Source of the DNA: JL08 sp963765555
GTDB taxonomy: Bacteria; Pseudomonadota; Alphaproteobacteria; Rhodobacterales; Rhodobacteraceae
NCBI GenBank assembly: GCA_963765555.1
Contig: CAVXWX010000007.1
Coordinates: forward strand, 62,001-126,000
Length of the DNA stretch: 64,000 nucleotides
Reading direction: 5' to 3'
Every line of letters starts with the position of its first letter. Positions within the stretch are counted from its first letter, which is position 1. Of this stretch, positions 25,637 to 33,800 are shown one piece after another. The notes beneath the pieces are model-generated. The model was not told the origin of the DNA. It made no database searches and saw nothing but the letters and a program-made list of their open reading frames with translations. The position numbers were made by a program, and so were the translations under genes.

Positions 25637-26581
25637 ATGGCCGAAACGCGCACTACCAAAGTTCTGATTATCGGGTCCGGCCCGGCGGGATACACGGCCG
25701 GCGTCTATGCCTCGCGTGCGATGCTGAACCCGATACTCGTTCAGGGGATCGAACCGGGCGGGCAACTGACAACCACAACCGAAGTCGAAAACTGGCCGGG
25801 CGATACCGAAGTGCAGGGCCCCGATCTTATGATTCGCATGCAGGATCATGCCAAGGCGATGGGTTGCGAAATTATCGGTGATATCATCACGTCAGTCGAT
25901 TTTTCCAAACGTCCCTTTGTGGCGCAATCGGACAGCGGCACGGTTTATGTGGCCGATGCGATTATTCTGGCCACCGGTGCGCGTGCGAAATGGCTGGGTT
26001 TGCCATCAGAAGAAAAGTTCAAGGGATTTGGCGTGAGCGCCTGTGCCACCTGTGACGGCTTCTTTTATCGTGGGCAGGAAATCGTGGTGATCGGTGGCGG
26101 CAACACCGCCGTGGAAGAAGCGCTTTTCCTGACAAATTTCGCGTCAAAGGTAACGTTGATCCACCGGCGCGACGAATTGCGCGCCGAGGCCATCCTGATC
26201 GACCGACTAATGAAAAACCCGAAAATCGAACCCTTGTGGTTTCATACTTTGGAAGAGGTCATTGGAACCGATGCGCCTTTGGGCGTGGAAGCCGTTCGGG
26301 TCAAACATACCAAAACAGGCGAAATCACCGAAATTCCGGCCAAGGGTGTGTTTGTTGCCATCGGACATGCGCCAGCAAACGAACTGGTCAAGGATGTGCT
26401 GGAAACCCATATGGGCGGCTATGTTGTAACCAAACCTGACAGCACTGCCACGTCAATTGCAGGTGTCTTTGCAGCGGGCGATCTGACCGATTACAAATAT
26501 CGTCAGGCCGTCACCAGTGCGGGAATGGGCTGTATGGCCGCGCTTGAGGCCGAGCGGTTTCTGGCCGAAAGCGAAGATTGA
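25637..26581 (+). CDS. trxB: Thioredoxin-disulfide reductase
   Basis: A 314-residue FAD/NADPH enzyme that keeps thioredoxin reduced. It has the FAD-binding VLIIGSGPAGYTAGVYASRA at the N-terminus, the redox pair Cys136/Cys139 (SACATCDGFF), the NADPH motif VVIGGGNTAVEEALFL, and the C-terminal FAD block GVFAAGDLTDYKYRQAVTS. The start at 25637 has GGGGAA upstream. The gene is divergent from the Lrp-type regulator, an arrangement seen in relatives that suggests redox or amino-acid control. Confidence 0.95.
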   Translation: MAETRTTKVLIIGSGPAGYTAGVYASRAMLNPILVQGIEPGGQLTTTTEVENWPGDTEVQGPDLMIRMQDHAKAMGCEIIGDIITSVDFSKRPFVAQSDSGTVYVADAIILATGARAKWLGLPSEEKFKGFGVSACATCDGFFYRGQEIVVIGGGNTAVEEALFLTNFASKVTLIHRRDELRAEAILIDRLMKNPKIEPLWFHTLEEVIGTDAPLGVEAVRVKHTKTGEITEIPAKGVFVAIGHAPANELVKDVLETHMGGYVVTKPDSTATSIAGVFAAGDLTDYKYRQAVTSAGMGCMAALEAERFLAESED

Positions 26582-26655
26582 TTGTACGCTAGGCGCGCCA
26601 ATTTACCACAGCGCCCCAAGAATTACCGCATCACGCTAGACTTTTGCCATGATCA

Positions 26656-26680
26656 GCGGCTAAGCCGCCCGCGAACGGGC
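26656..26680 (+). promoter_or_regulatory. Paired hairpins in the sat-cysC leader (possible riboregulator)
   Basis: GCGGC-TAA-GCCGC (26656-26668) and GCCCG-CGAA-CGGGC (26667-26680) overlap by two bases, so they compete or stack. They lie 39 bases before the ATG of sat-cysC. A conserved leader motif named sul1 has been reported upstream of sulfate adenylyltransferase genes in alphaproteobacteria; I cannot confirm a match. Confidence 0.4.
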
Positions 26681-26718
26681 AATTACGCCGGTCAGTTGTT
26701 AAAACGAAAGAGTATCCG

Positions 26719-28428
26719 ATGACGATGTTGAGTAACCTTGCTCCTATTCCCGAGCTTTATGTTTCATATGAATCCGCCCAGAAATTGAAGGTGGAAGCTG
26801 GCAACCTGATCAGTTGGGATCTGTCCCCCAGACAGGTGTGCGATCTGGAGCTTTTGATGAATGGCGGGTTTAATCCGCTCAAGGGTTTTGTGGGCGAGGC
26901 CGATTACAACTCTGTCGTTGAAAACATGCGCCTGCAAAACGGCGCACTGTGGCCGATGCCAATCACGTTGGACGTGAACGAAAAATTTGCCGAAAGCATC
27001 GAGGTTGGACAGGACATCGCACTGCGGGACGCAGAAGGCGTTATTCTGGCAACCATGACTGTCACAGACCGCTGGACACCAGACAAAGCCCGCGAGGCGG
27101 AAATGGTGTTCGGGGCCGATGATGATGCGCATCCGGCGGTGAACTATCTGCACAATCAGGCGGGCAAGATTTATCTGGGTGGTCCTGTCACCGGTATCCA
27201 GCAGCCCGTTCACTATGATTTTCGCGCCCGTCGCGACACACCGAACGAACTGCGCGCCTATTTCCGCAAAGTCGGCTGGCGCCGTATCGTGGCGTTCCAA
27301 ACCCGCAACCCGCTGCACCGCGCCCATCAGGAACTGACATTCCGCGCAGCGCGTGAAGCGCAGGCCAACCTTTTGATCCATCCGGTTGTCGGGATGACAA
27401 AGCCGGGCGACGTCGATCATTTCACGCGCGTACGCTGCTACGAAGCGGTTCTGGATCAATATCCGGCCGCAACCACCAGCATGTCATTGCTCAACTTGGC
27501 AATGCGCATGGCGGGCCCGCGCGAAGCGGTCTGGCACGGGTTGATCCGCGCCAACCACGGCTGCACCCACTTTATCGTCGGCCGCGATCACGCAGGCCCC
27601 GGCAAGAATTCAAAAGGCGAAGATTTCTACGGCCCGTATGATGCCCAAGACCTGTTCAAAACCCATGAAGAAGAGATTGGCCTTGAGATGGTTGATTTCA
27701 AACACATGGTCTACGTGCAGGAAAAAGCGCAATATTATCCCGCCAACGAAGTTCCCGAAGGCGACACGATCCTGGATATTTCAGGCACCGAATTGCGCCG
27801 CCGACTGGCCGAAGGTCTGGAAATTCCAGAATGGTTTTCGTTTCCCGAGGTTGTTACAGAATTGCGGCGCACGCGCCCTGCCCGTTCCAAACAAGGATTT
27901 ACCGTGTTTTTCACCGGTTTTTCGGGATCGGGAAAATCAACCATTGCGAACGCCTTGATGGTCAAACTGATGGAAATGGGCGGCCGCCCTGTGACACTGC
28001 TGGATGGTGATGTTGTGCGCAAAAACCTGAGCTCTGAACTCGGGTTTTCCAAAGAACACCGCGATCTGAACATTCGTCGCATCGGGTATGTCGCAAGCGA
28101 GATTACCAAGAACGGCGGCATCGCAATCTGCGCACCGATCGCGCCTTATGCCACAACACGCCGTGCCGTGCGGGAAGATATTGAATCGTTCGGTGCCTTC
28201 GTCGAAGTCCACGTGGCCACATCCATCGAAGAATGCGAACGCCGCGACCGCAAGGGTTTGTACAAACTGGCGCGTGAAGGCAAGATTAAAGAATTTACCG
28301 GTATTTCAGACCCTTACGACGTTCCACAAAATCCAGAACTCAGCGTGGAAACCGAAAATGTCGACGTTGACAACTGCGCCCATCAGGTTTTGTTGAAACT
28401 TGAAAGCATGGGCCTGATCAAAGCCTGA
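26719..28428 (+). CDS. Bifunctional sulfate adenylyltransferase / adenylylsulfate kinase
   Basis: A 569-residue sat-CysC fusion. Residues about 1-385 are an ATP sulfurylase with GGFNPLKGF, RNPLHRAHQ (His200 and His203 of the HxxH site) and GRDHAGPGKNS. From about 395 the APS kinase has the P-loop GFSGSGKST (400-408), LLDGDVVRKNL, and IAPYATTRRAVRE. It turns sulfate and ATP into APS and then PAPS for assimilation or sulfation. A terminator follows, so it is probably monocistronic. Its leader holds possible regulatory hairpins. Confidence 0.95.
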   Translation: MTMLSNLAPIPELYVSYESAQKLKVEAGNLISWDLSPRQVCDLELLMNGGFNPLKGFVGEADYNSVVENMRLQNGALWPMPITLDVNEKFAESIEVGQDIALRDAEGVILATMTVTDRWTPDKAREAEMVFGADDDAHPAVNYLHNQAGKIYLGGPVTGIQQPVHYDFRARRDTPNELRAYFRKVGWRRIVAFQTRNPLHRAHQELTFRAAREAQANLLIHPVVGMTKPGDVDHFTRVRCYEAVLDQYPAATTSMSLLNLAMRMAGPREAVWHGLIRANHGCTHFIVGRDHAGPGKNSKGEDFYGPYDAQDLFKTHEEEIGLEMVDFKHMVYVQEKAQYYPANEVPEGDTILDISGTELRRRLAEGLEIPEWFSFPEVVTELRRTRPARSKQGFTVFFTGFSGSGKSTIANALMVKLMEMGGRPVTLLDGDVVRKNLSSELGFSKEHRDLNIRRIGYVASEITKNGGIAICAPIAPYATTRRAVREDIESFGAFVEVHVATSIEECERRDRKGLYKLAREGKIKEFTGISDPYDVPQNPELSVETENVDVDNCAHQVLLKLESMGLIKA

Positions 28429-28432
28429 TTTC

Positions 28433-28466
28433 AAAAAGCCCCGGCCCAAACCGCCGGGGCTTTTTT
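28433..28466 (+). terminator. Rho-independent terminator after sat-cysC
   Basis: AAAAAGCCCCGGC (from 28433) pairs with GCCGGGGCTTTTTT (to 28466) around a short loop. The A- and T-runs make it potentially bidirectional. Confidence 0.88.
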
Positions 28467-28546
28467 CTGTCATAAGCCGCCCCCTGCACATTTTTTCCCG
28501 CGTGACGCCAGATTGTGGCAAGCTGGTCGAAAAAGGGGGAGGTGTC

Positions 28547-30103
28547 ATGACCATTTACAAAAGCCCATTTGCCGAAATCGCAATTCCGGACATGTCTATT
28601 ACAGAACGTGTCTTTCAAGGATTGCAGGAACAACCGGACAAGGTCGTACTGATAGACGGGGTCACAGGTGAATCCCTGACCGCCGGACAGTTGATGACAG
28701 ATGTCAAAAGCCTGGCCGGAGGGCTGACCGCGCGAGGATATGGGAAAGGCCACACCACTGCACTGATGGCCCCGAACATGCCAGCCTATGCCACGGTGTT
28801 TCACGGCGTCGCCTGGGCGGGCGGAACTGTCACAACGATTAACCCGGCCTACACCGAGCACGAAGTGCGCCATCAGCTGATTGATTCAAACGCCGGCATT
28901 CTGATCACAACCCCCATGTTTCTGGAAACCGCCAAGGCCGCAATCGCAGGCACCGGCGTTCAGGAGATCGTCGTCATTGGCTCGGCCGACGGGGCCACCC
29001 CGCTGTCTGATTTCATGGGCACACCGATTGAAACGCAGGTGCCGGTTGATCTGGATAATGATATCATGGTCCTGCCCTATTCCTCTGGCACGACTGGATT
29101 GCCAAAAGGGGTCATGCTGACCCACCGGAATCTGGCCGTTAATCTGGATCAGGTGCTGGCCGGTGCAGACATGCGTGCAGACGATGTTGCCCCCGCGTTC
29201 CTGCCCTTCTTTCACATCTATGGCATGATGGTCATGCTGAATTGCTGTCTGGCGGTCGGAACCCGGGTTGTAACACTGCCCCGATTTGATTTGGAACTGT
29301 TCCTGACCATTGCGCAGGATCACAAGGCACGCAGCCTGTGGGTTGTGCCACCTGTTGCAATCGCTTTGGCGAAACATCCGATGATTGATCAGTTTGATCT
29401 GTCCAGCCTTGAATATGTCGGTTGCGCCGCAGCGCCCCTAGGGGCCGAGTTGAGCGAGGCGGTTTCGGCACGATTGAACTGCGTCACAATGCAGGGGTAC
29501 GGGATGACAGAGCTTAGCCCGGTCTCGCACATCTCGCGCCCTGATACCGCCAAACCCGGTGCCGGTGGCCAAACCGTATCGAATACGGAATGCAAAATCG
29601 TCGATATCGAAACCGGCAAGGATCTGGGCCCTGATCAGGAAGGCGAGTTATGGATCAGGGGACCACAAGTGATGAAGGGGTATCTGAACAATCCCTCGGC
29701 GACAGCCCAGACAATTGATGAAAACGGATGGTTGAAAACCGGTGACATAGCCTGTTTTGACAACGATGGATTCTTGTTCATTCGGGACCGCCTGAAAGAG
29801 TTGATCAAGTACAAGGGATTTCAGGTTGCCCCGGCGGAGCTTGAGGCCGTGCTAACCGCGCATCCGAAAATCATGGATGCTGCCGTGATCGGCATTCCGG
29901 ATGAGGAAGCTGGCGAAGTTCCGATGGCGTTTATTGTTTCTGCCCCCGACCAAACCCTGACCGAGGAAGACGTCAAAGCCCATGCCGCAGAGCATCTGGC
30001 GCATTACAAACATGTGCAGGTGGTCCGGTTCGTGGAGACCATTCCGAAATCACCATCGGGCAAAATTCTGCGGCGTTTATTGCGCGACCAGATCGCAGCC
30101 TAA
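28547..30103 (+). CDS. AMP-dependent acyl-CoA ligase (4-coumarate/fatty-acid CoA ligase-like)
   Basis: A 518-residue ANL-superfamily enzyme that activates a carboxylic acid with ATP and CoA. The start at 28547 has GGAGG six bases upstream. Key motifs are the P-loop YSSGTTGLPKGVMLTHRN (near 177-195), MQGYGMTELSPVSH, GWLKTGDIACFDNDGF, the hinge RLKELIKYKGFQVAPAELE and the catalytic Lys in SPSGKILRRLLRD. The substrate pocket resembles 4-coumarate-CoA-ligase-like enzymes; the true acid cannot be read. The stop overlaps the convergent glycosyltransferase gene by four bases. Confidence 0.9.
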   Translation: MTIYKSPFAEIAIPDMSITERVFQGLQEQPDKVVLIDGVTGESLTAGQLMTDVKSLAGGLTARGYGKGHTTALMAPNMPAYATVFHGVAWAGGTVTTINPAYTEHEVRHQLIDSNAGILITTPMFLETAKAAIAGTGVQEIVVIGSADGATPLSDFMGTPIETQVPVDLDNDIMVLPYSSGTTGLPKGVMLTHRNLAVNLDQVLAGADMRADDVAPAFLPFFHIYGMMVMLNCCLAVGTRVVTLPRFDLELFLTIAQDHKARSLWVVPPVAIALAKHPMIDQFDLSSLEYVGCAAAPLGAELSEAVSARLNCVTMQGYGMTELSPVSHISRPDTAKPGAGGQTVSNTECKIVDIETGKDLGPDQEGELWIRGPQVMKGYLNNPSATAQTIDENGWLKTGDIACFDNDGFLFIRDRLKELIKYKGFQVAPAELEAVLTAHPKIMDAAVIGIPDEEAGEVPMAFIVSAPDQTLTEEDVKAHAAEHLAHYKHVQVVRFVETIPKSPSGKILRRLLRDQIAA

Positions 30104-30966
30104 AGGCTGTCATACAACGCCCGTGCGGCCCGCTTTTCCAGATCGCCGTAGGCATCTGCGGTTTCTTTGATTGCGCGCAACGCAGGCAGGCGCTTTTGAT
30201 AGTCTGCCGGCGATACCATGTGCAAAGCCTGTTCAATGTCGCCAGCGTCGCGGCACAGGATCATACCAGACACATCCATGAACCGGTCTATGTTGGGACA
30301 TCCCCAGTAGATCGGCACAGTTTCACACAAAATCGCATCAACCAGCTTTTCCGTGAAATAGTTGGGTTCCCGAATGTTTTCGATGATTACAGAATAGCGA
30401 TACGGCAAAAGCCCGTCCGATTTTTCATTAAACGGCTTGTAACCACGCCCAAGAATATCGACGCTGTACCCTTTGTCTTCCACCATCCCGACAATCTGGT
30501 GGCGCAGGCGGTGGCCTTTCTGGCTACGTTTGCTGGACGCGATCAGCGAAACAGATTTTGTTTTTTCAGGCCGAAGATCACGCCATTCCGGCACCCACGT
30601 GGTGCCGTAGGGAACAAACACGCCATTGGGAATCCGAGACAGCAATTCATCGTTATACCCCAACACACGGAAAAACCGCCGATGGGAATAGCGTAACAAC
30701 CACAAATGCTTGGCATGTATGGCCTTGGGTTCCACCACCATCATAGACACATGCGCGCGGGTGCCAAAACCGGGCAGAAGGTGCGCCTGCGTCTTGGGGT
30801 AGATGATCAGATGATCATCCGGCAACAGATCGCTGGCCATCCGGCCACGCATCCGGTCCGGCTGCCCCAAGGGCCAGTGTAAATCATCCGCCGGAAACCG
30901 GCGCAGATTGGCGCCGGGGGTATGGCCATAAGGCAAGATCGCAATGGCTGGGGTCTGGTCTTTCAT
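30100..30966 (-). CDS. Glycosyltransferase family 10 (fucosyltransferase-like)
   Basis: A 288-residue enzyme. The C-terminal half carries the GT10 donor-binding pattern: YRYSVIIENIREPNYFTEK, LVDAILCETVPIYWGCPNI and DRFMD. SLIASSKRSQKGHRLRHQIV matches the start of the donor domain. GT10 enzymes move fucose or related sugars from GDP onto surface glycans. No signal peptide or membrane anchor is obvious. It is an orphan here with no other polysaccharide genes around it, an accessory-type gene in a housekeeping region. The start at 30966 has AAAGGA upstream. Confidence 0.82.
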   Translation of the reverse strand: MKDQTPAIAILPYGHTPGANLRRFPADDLHWPLGQPDRMRGRMASDLLPDDHLIIYPKTQAHLLPGFGTRAHVSMMVVEPKAIHAKHLWLLRYSHRRFFRVLGYNDELLSRIPNGVFVPYGTTWVPEWRDLRPEKTKSVSLIASSKRSQKGHRLRHQIVGMVEDKGYSVDILGRGYKPFNEKSDGLLPYRYSVIIENIREPNYFTEKLVDAILCETVPIYWGCPNIDRFMDVSGMILCRDAGDIEQALHMVSPADYQKRLPALRAIKETADAYGDLEKRAARALYDSL

Positions 30967-31089
30967 TTGGTGACGTCCTTTGCGCCGTGCTAGCGCAAAA
31001 GACAACACGTTTGCAACGACCGCACGCCTCGCCAATCCACAACGCGATCAACCTAAAATACGGCGACGGCGCGGCGCGATTGGCTAGAT

Positions 31090-31314
31090 CTAGTGCACCG
31101 CGACCGGTGCAAGATCATGTTGGCGCGCCAGTACAAAAGCCAGACGGCGGTCCGCAACCAGTGCGAGCTGTTGCCCGTCTTCGCGGTGTACGGCGTACAA
31201 ATGTTCAAGATCGCCCGCTTCGCGCCGTACAGCATCAGGAAGGTCAGCCACTTCGACGGTTTTCACATAGACGATCCGGCTGTCATTTTCCGGCAATTCA
31301 AATCGAGTGTTCAT
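31090..31314 (-). CDS. DUF1150 family protein
   Basis: A 74-residue protein with the DUF1150 pattern: RIVYVKTVEVADLPDAV, then YAVHREDGQQLALVADRRLAFVLAR. Function is unknown. It lies three bases downstream of the Hsp20 gene, and this Hsp20-DUF1150 pair is common in Rhodobacterales and Rhizobiales, suggesting a heat-shock-coupled role. It shares the Hsp20 promoter. Confidence 0.87.
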   Translation of the reverse strand: MNTRFELPENDSRIVYVKTVEVADLPDAVRREAGDLEHLYAVHREDGQQLALVADRRLAFVLARQHDLAPVAVH

Positions 31315-31317
31315 GGC

Positions 31318-31731
31318 TTACCCTTTCTTGATCGCAATCGTCTGTACAATGGTTTCCGGTTTCGAACGGGTCAGATCAACATGCAGCAATCCGTTTTCCA
31401 TGATCGCCTCGCCCACGTCGACGCCGTCAGCCAGAACAAACGAGCGTTGAAACTGTCGCGCGGCAATTCCACGATGTAGGAACACACGACCGTCATTATC
31501 GTCGCTTTGGCGGCCTCGAATGACCAGTTGGCGGTCTTCGACAGTGATCGACAGATCGTTTTCCCCAAAACCGGCAACAGCCAGCGTTATACGATAGGAA
31601 TAATCCGACGTTTGTTCGATATTGAAAGGCGGATAGCCTTCGTTTCCGGATTTCGCTGTGCGTTCCAGCAAACGTTCCAGTTGCTCGAACCCCAGCAGAT
31701 GGGGATACCCCCCAAGTGTCAGTTTCGTCAT
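31318..31731 (-). CDS. Hsp20 family small heat-shock protein
   Basis: A 137-residue alpha-crystallin-type holdase. The N-terminal arm has FEQLERLLERTAKSGNEGYPPFNIE. The crystallin core has YRITLAVAGFGENDLSITVEDRQLVIRG, HRGIAARQFQRSFVLADGV and NGLLHVDLTR, the last being the usual A-x-x-x-n-G-v-L strand. It keeps unfolded proteins soluble until DnaK or ClpB acts. A heat-shock sigma-factor promoter is visible upstream, and DUF1150 follows in the same transcript. Confidence 0.93.
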   Translation of the reverse strand: MTKLTLGGYPHLLGFEQLERLLERTAKSGNEGYPPFNIEQTSDYSYRITLAVAGFGENDLSITVEDRQLVIRGRQSDDNDGRVFLHRGIAARQFQRSFVLADGVDVGEAIMENGLLHVDLTRSKPETIVQTIAIKKG

Positions 31732-31793
31732 ATAAGCGTCCTTTGCAAAAGCGACGATGTGCTGCGGTCCCGTTTCGGCAACCGCTTGAATAG

Positions 31794-31824
31794 AAATATG
31801 GGGTTAAACATCGTGCCAGACAAG
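31794..31824 (-). promoter_or_regulatory. Candidate RpoH (sigma-32) promoter for hsp20-DUF1150
   Basis: On the minus strand CTTG (31824-31821) is followed after 18 bases by CCCATATTT, close to the alphaproteobacterial heat-shock pattern CTTG-N17/18-CYTATNT. It ends about 60 bases before the hsp20 start. Confidence 0.6.
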
Positions 31825-31890
31825 GTCTTTGCCAAATCACGATGAATGACTATCTTGGGTTGTCCGATAAATACCGGGAATCAGGTACTG

Positions 31891-32115
31891 ATGAACGCCC
31901 CAATCGATATCTCAATGAAAACCGACGATGTGTTGCGGGTGGAACTGGCCGTGTTCCGGCGTGAACATCGCGATCTTGATGATGCGATAACGGCCCTTGT
32001 GGAAAAGGGAACAGCCGATCAACTGACCCTGCAACGGTTGAAAAAACGCAAATTGCGTCTGAAAGACACCATCGCCTTGATAGAAGACAGGCTAACACCG
32101 GATATCATCGCCTGA
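31891..32115 (+). CDS. YdcH/DUF465 family small protein
   Basis: A 74-residue helical protein: VLRVELAVFRREHRDLDDAI then LQRLKKRKLRLKDTIALIEDRL, the antiparallel helical hairpin of DUF465. Function is unknown. The start is uncertain: ATGs at 31891 and 31915 are both possible and neither has a strong ribosome site. It lies just ahead of purE but with about 90 bases between, so operon membership is unclear. Confidence 0.75.
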   Translation: MNAPIDISMKTDDVLRVELAVFRREHRDLDDAITALVEKGTADQLTLQRLKKRKLRLKDTIALIEDRLTPDIIA

Positions 32116-32208
32116 ACAGCAGCCAAATGACGGATGCAAACCCGATTGCACCCTTGCCTGCGTTGGCTATAGTGCCCGCTCTTACTATGGGCGAAAGGCA
32201 CAGCCGCG

Positions 32209-32697
32209 ATGACATCTCCTCATGTTGGCCTGATCATGGGCAGCCAGTCGGATTGGTCCACAATGAAAGAAGCGGCAGACATTCTGGACGCGCTGCAAAT
32301 CTCTTATGAAACGCGCATTGTCTCGGCCCACCGCACACCGGACCGGCTGTGGGATTATGGCAAAACCGCTGTAGAACGCGGATTGCGCGTGATTATTGCC
32401 GGCGCCGGCGGGGCGGCACATTTGCCCGGTATGATGGCTTCCAAAACCCGCGTTCCGGTGATCGGCGTTCCGGTTCAGACACGCGCCCTTTCCGGTGTGG
32501 ATTCATTGTATTCCATCCTGCAGATGCCACGCGGGTATCCGGTGGCAACCATGGCAATCGGCGCACCCGGTGCAGCCAATGCAGGGTTGATGGCCGCAGG
32601 TATTCTGGCGCTTCAGGATGAAGACCTTGCCGCGCGGCTTGATGCGTGGCGCGCAGCACTTTCCGCCTCGATCCCGGACGTGCCCCAAGATGACTGA
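32209..32697 (+). CDS. purE: N5-carboxyaminoimidazole ribonucleotide mutase
   Basis: A 162-residue class I PurE. MGSQSDWSTM, SAHRTPDRLWDYGK (catalytic His), AGAGGAAHLPGMMASKT and GVDSLYSILQMPRGYPVATMAIG are the diagnostic blocks. It moves the carboxyl group of N5-CAIR to C4 in de novo purine synthesis. It overlaps purK by eight bases, so the two consecutive-step enzymes are translationally coupled. Confidence 0.96.
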   Translation: MTSPHVGLIMGSQSDWSTMKEAADILDALQISYETRIVSAHRTPDRLWDYGKTAVERGLRVIIAGAGGAAHLPGMMASKTRVPVIGVPVQTRALSGVDSLYSILQMPRGYPVATMAIGAPGAANAGLMAAGILALQDEDLAARLDAWRAALSASIPDVPQDD

Positions 32698-33766
32698 GAC
32701 ACTGAAAACAGGGGCAACCATCGGCATACTGGGTGGCGGCCAATTGGGTCGCATGCTGTCTGTCGCTGCCGCGCGTCTTGGGTTTAAAACACATATATTC
32801 GAACCGGGCGAAAACCCGCCCGCAGGCGATGTTGCGCATCGCGTCACCCGGGCCCCTTATGAAGACAGCGATGCCCTGATCAATTTTGCCAACGCGGTCG
32901 ACGTGATCACCTACGAATTCGAAAACATCCCGACAGCGGCTTTGGACATTCTGGAAGCCCACCGCCCGATCCGACCTGGGCGCGAGGCGCTGCGCGTGTC
33001 ACAGGACAGGCTGACCGAAAAAAATTTCCTGCAAGGCTTGGGCCTGAAAACAGCCCCGTTTGCCGATATAACCGATGTTGACTCCCTGACCGCTGCCCTT
33101 GCAACCATCGGCACACCCGCAATCCTGAAAACCCGTCGCTTCGGGTATGACGGCAAAGGGCAGGCGCGGATCAAATCGCCGGATGACGTGCAACAGGCAA
33201 TGTTGGATATGGCGGGCGCACCGTCCATTTTGGAAGGCTTTGTTGATTTTTCTTACGAAGTTTCGGTGATTGCAGCCCGTGGCGTGCATGGCGATGTGGC
33301 CTGCTTTGATCCGGGTGAAAACGTGCACCGCGATGGAATCCTGCACACTACAACAGTGCCCGCACGCCTAAGCGCTTCGCAACGCACAGATGCCATTCTT
33401 CTGGCAGCCAATATCCTGAATGCGCTCGACTATGTCGGTGTTCTTGGCGTTGAATTGTTCGTTACGCCACAAGGCCTGATCGTCAATGAAATTGCGCCGC
33501 GCGTTCACAATTCGGGCCATTGGACACAAAACGGGTGTACCACGGATCAATTCGAACAGCACATTCGCGCGGTTGCAGGCTGGCCTTTGGGCGACGGGCA
33601 AAGGTTTGCAGATATCGTGATGGAAAACCTGATCGGCCACGATATGGATCGTGTGCCGGTGCTTGCAAAAGACCCGGATACGGCCCTGCATCTTTACGGG
33701 AAGGCAGAAACCAAACCGGGACGAAAAATGGGCCACGTCAACCGCGTTGTGCGTGCCAAATCCTGA
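32690..33766 (+). CDS. purK: 5-(carboxyamino)imidazole ribonucleotide synthase
   Basis: A 358-residue ATP-grasp enzyme that makes N5-CAIR from AIR, bicarbonate and ATP. It starts with IGILGGGQLGRMLSVAA. DVITYEFENIP, KTRRFGYDGKGQ (ATP-binding lysines and Gly-rich loop), FSYEVSVIAARG and NEIAPRVHNSGHWTQ (metal and substrate site) follow. The start inside purE is fixed by the family N-terminus. A weak hairpin lies downstream. Confidence 0.96.
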   Translation: MTETLKTGATIGILGGGQLGRMLSVAAARLGFKTHIFEPGENPPAGDVAHRVTRAPYEDSDALINFANAVDVITYEFENIPTAALDILEAHRPIRPGREALRVSQDRLTEKNFLQGLGLKTAPFADITDVDSLTAALATIGTPAILKTRRFGYDGKGQARIKSPDDVQQAMLDMAGAPSILEGFVDFSYEVSVIAARGVHGDVACFDPGENVHRDGILHTTTVPARLSASQRTDAILLAANILNALDYVGVLGVELFVTPQGLIVNEIAPRVHNSGHWTQNGCTTDQFEQHIRAVAGWPLGDGQRFADIVMENLIGHDMDRVPVLAKDPDTALHLYGKAETKPGRKMGHVNRVVRAKS

Positions 33767-33800
33767 AAGGGCTTTGAATAGGCCGGCCTGTTGTATCGGC

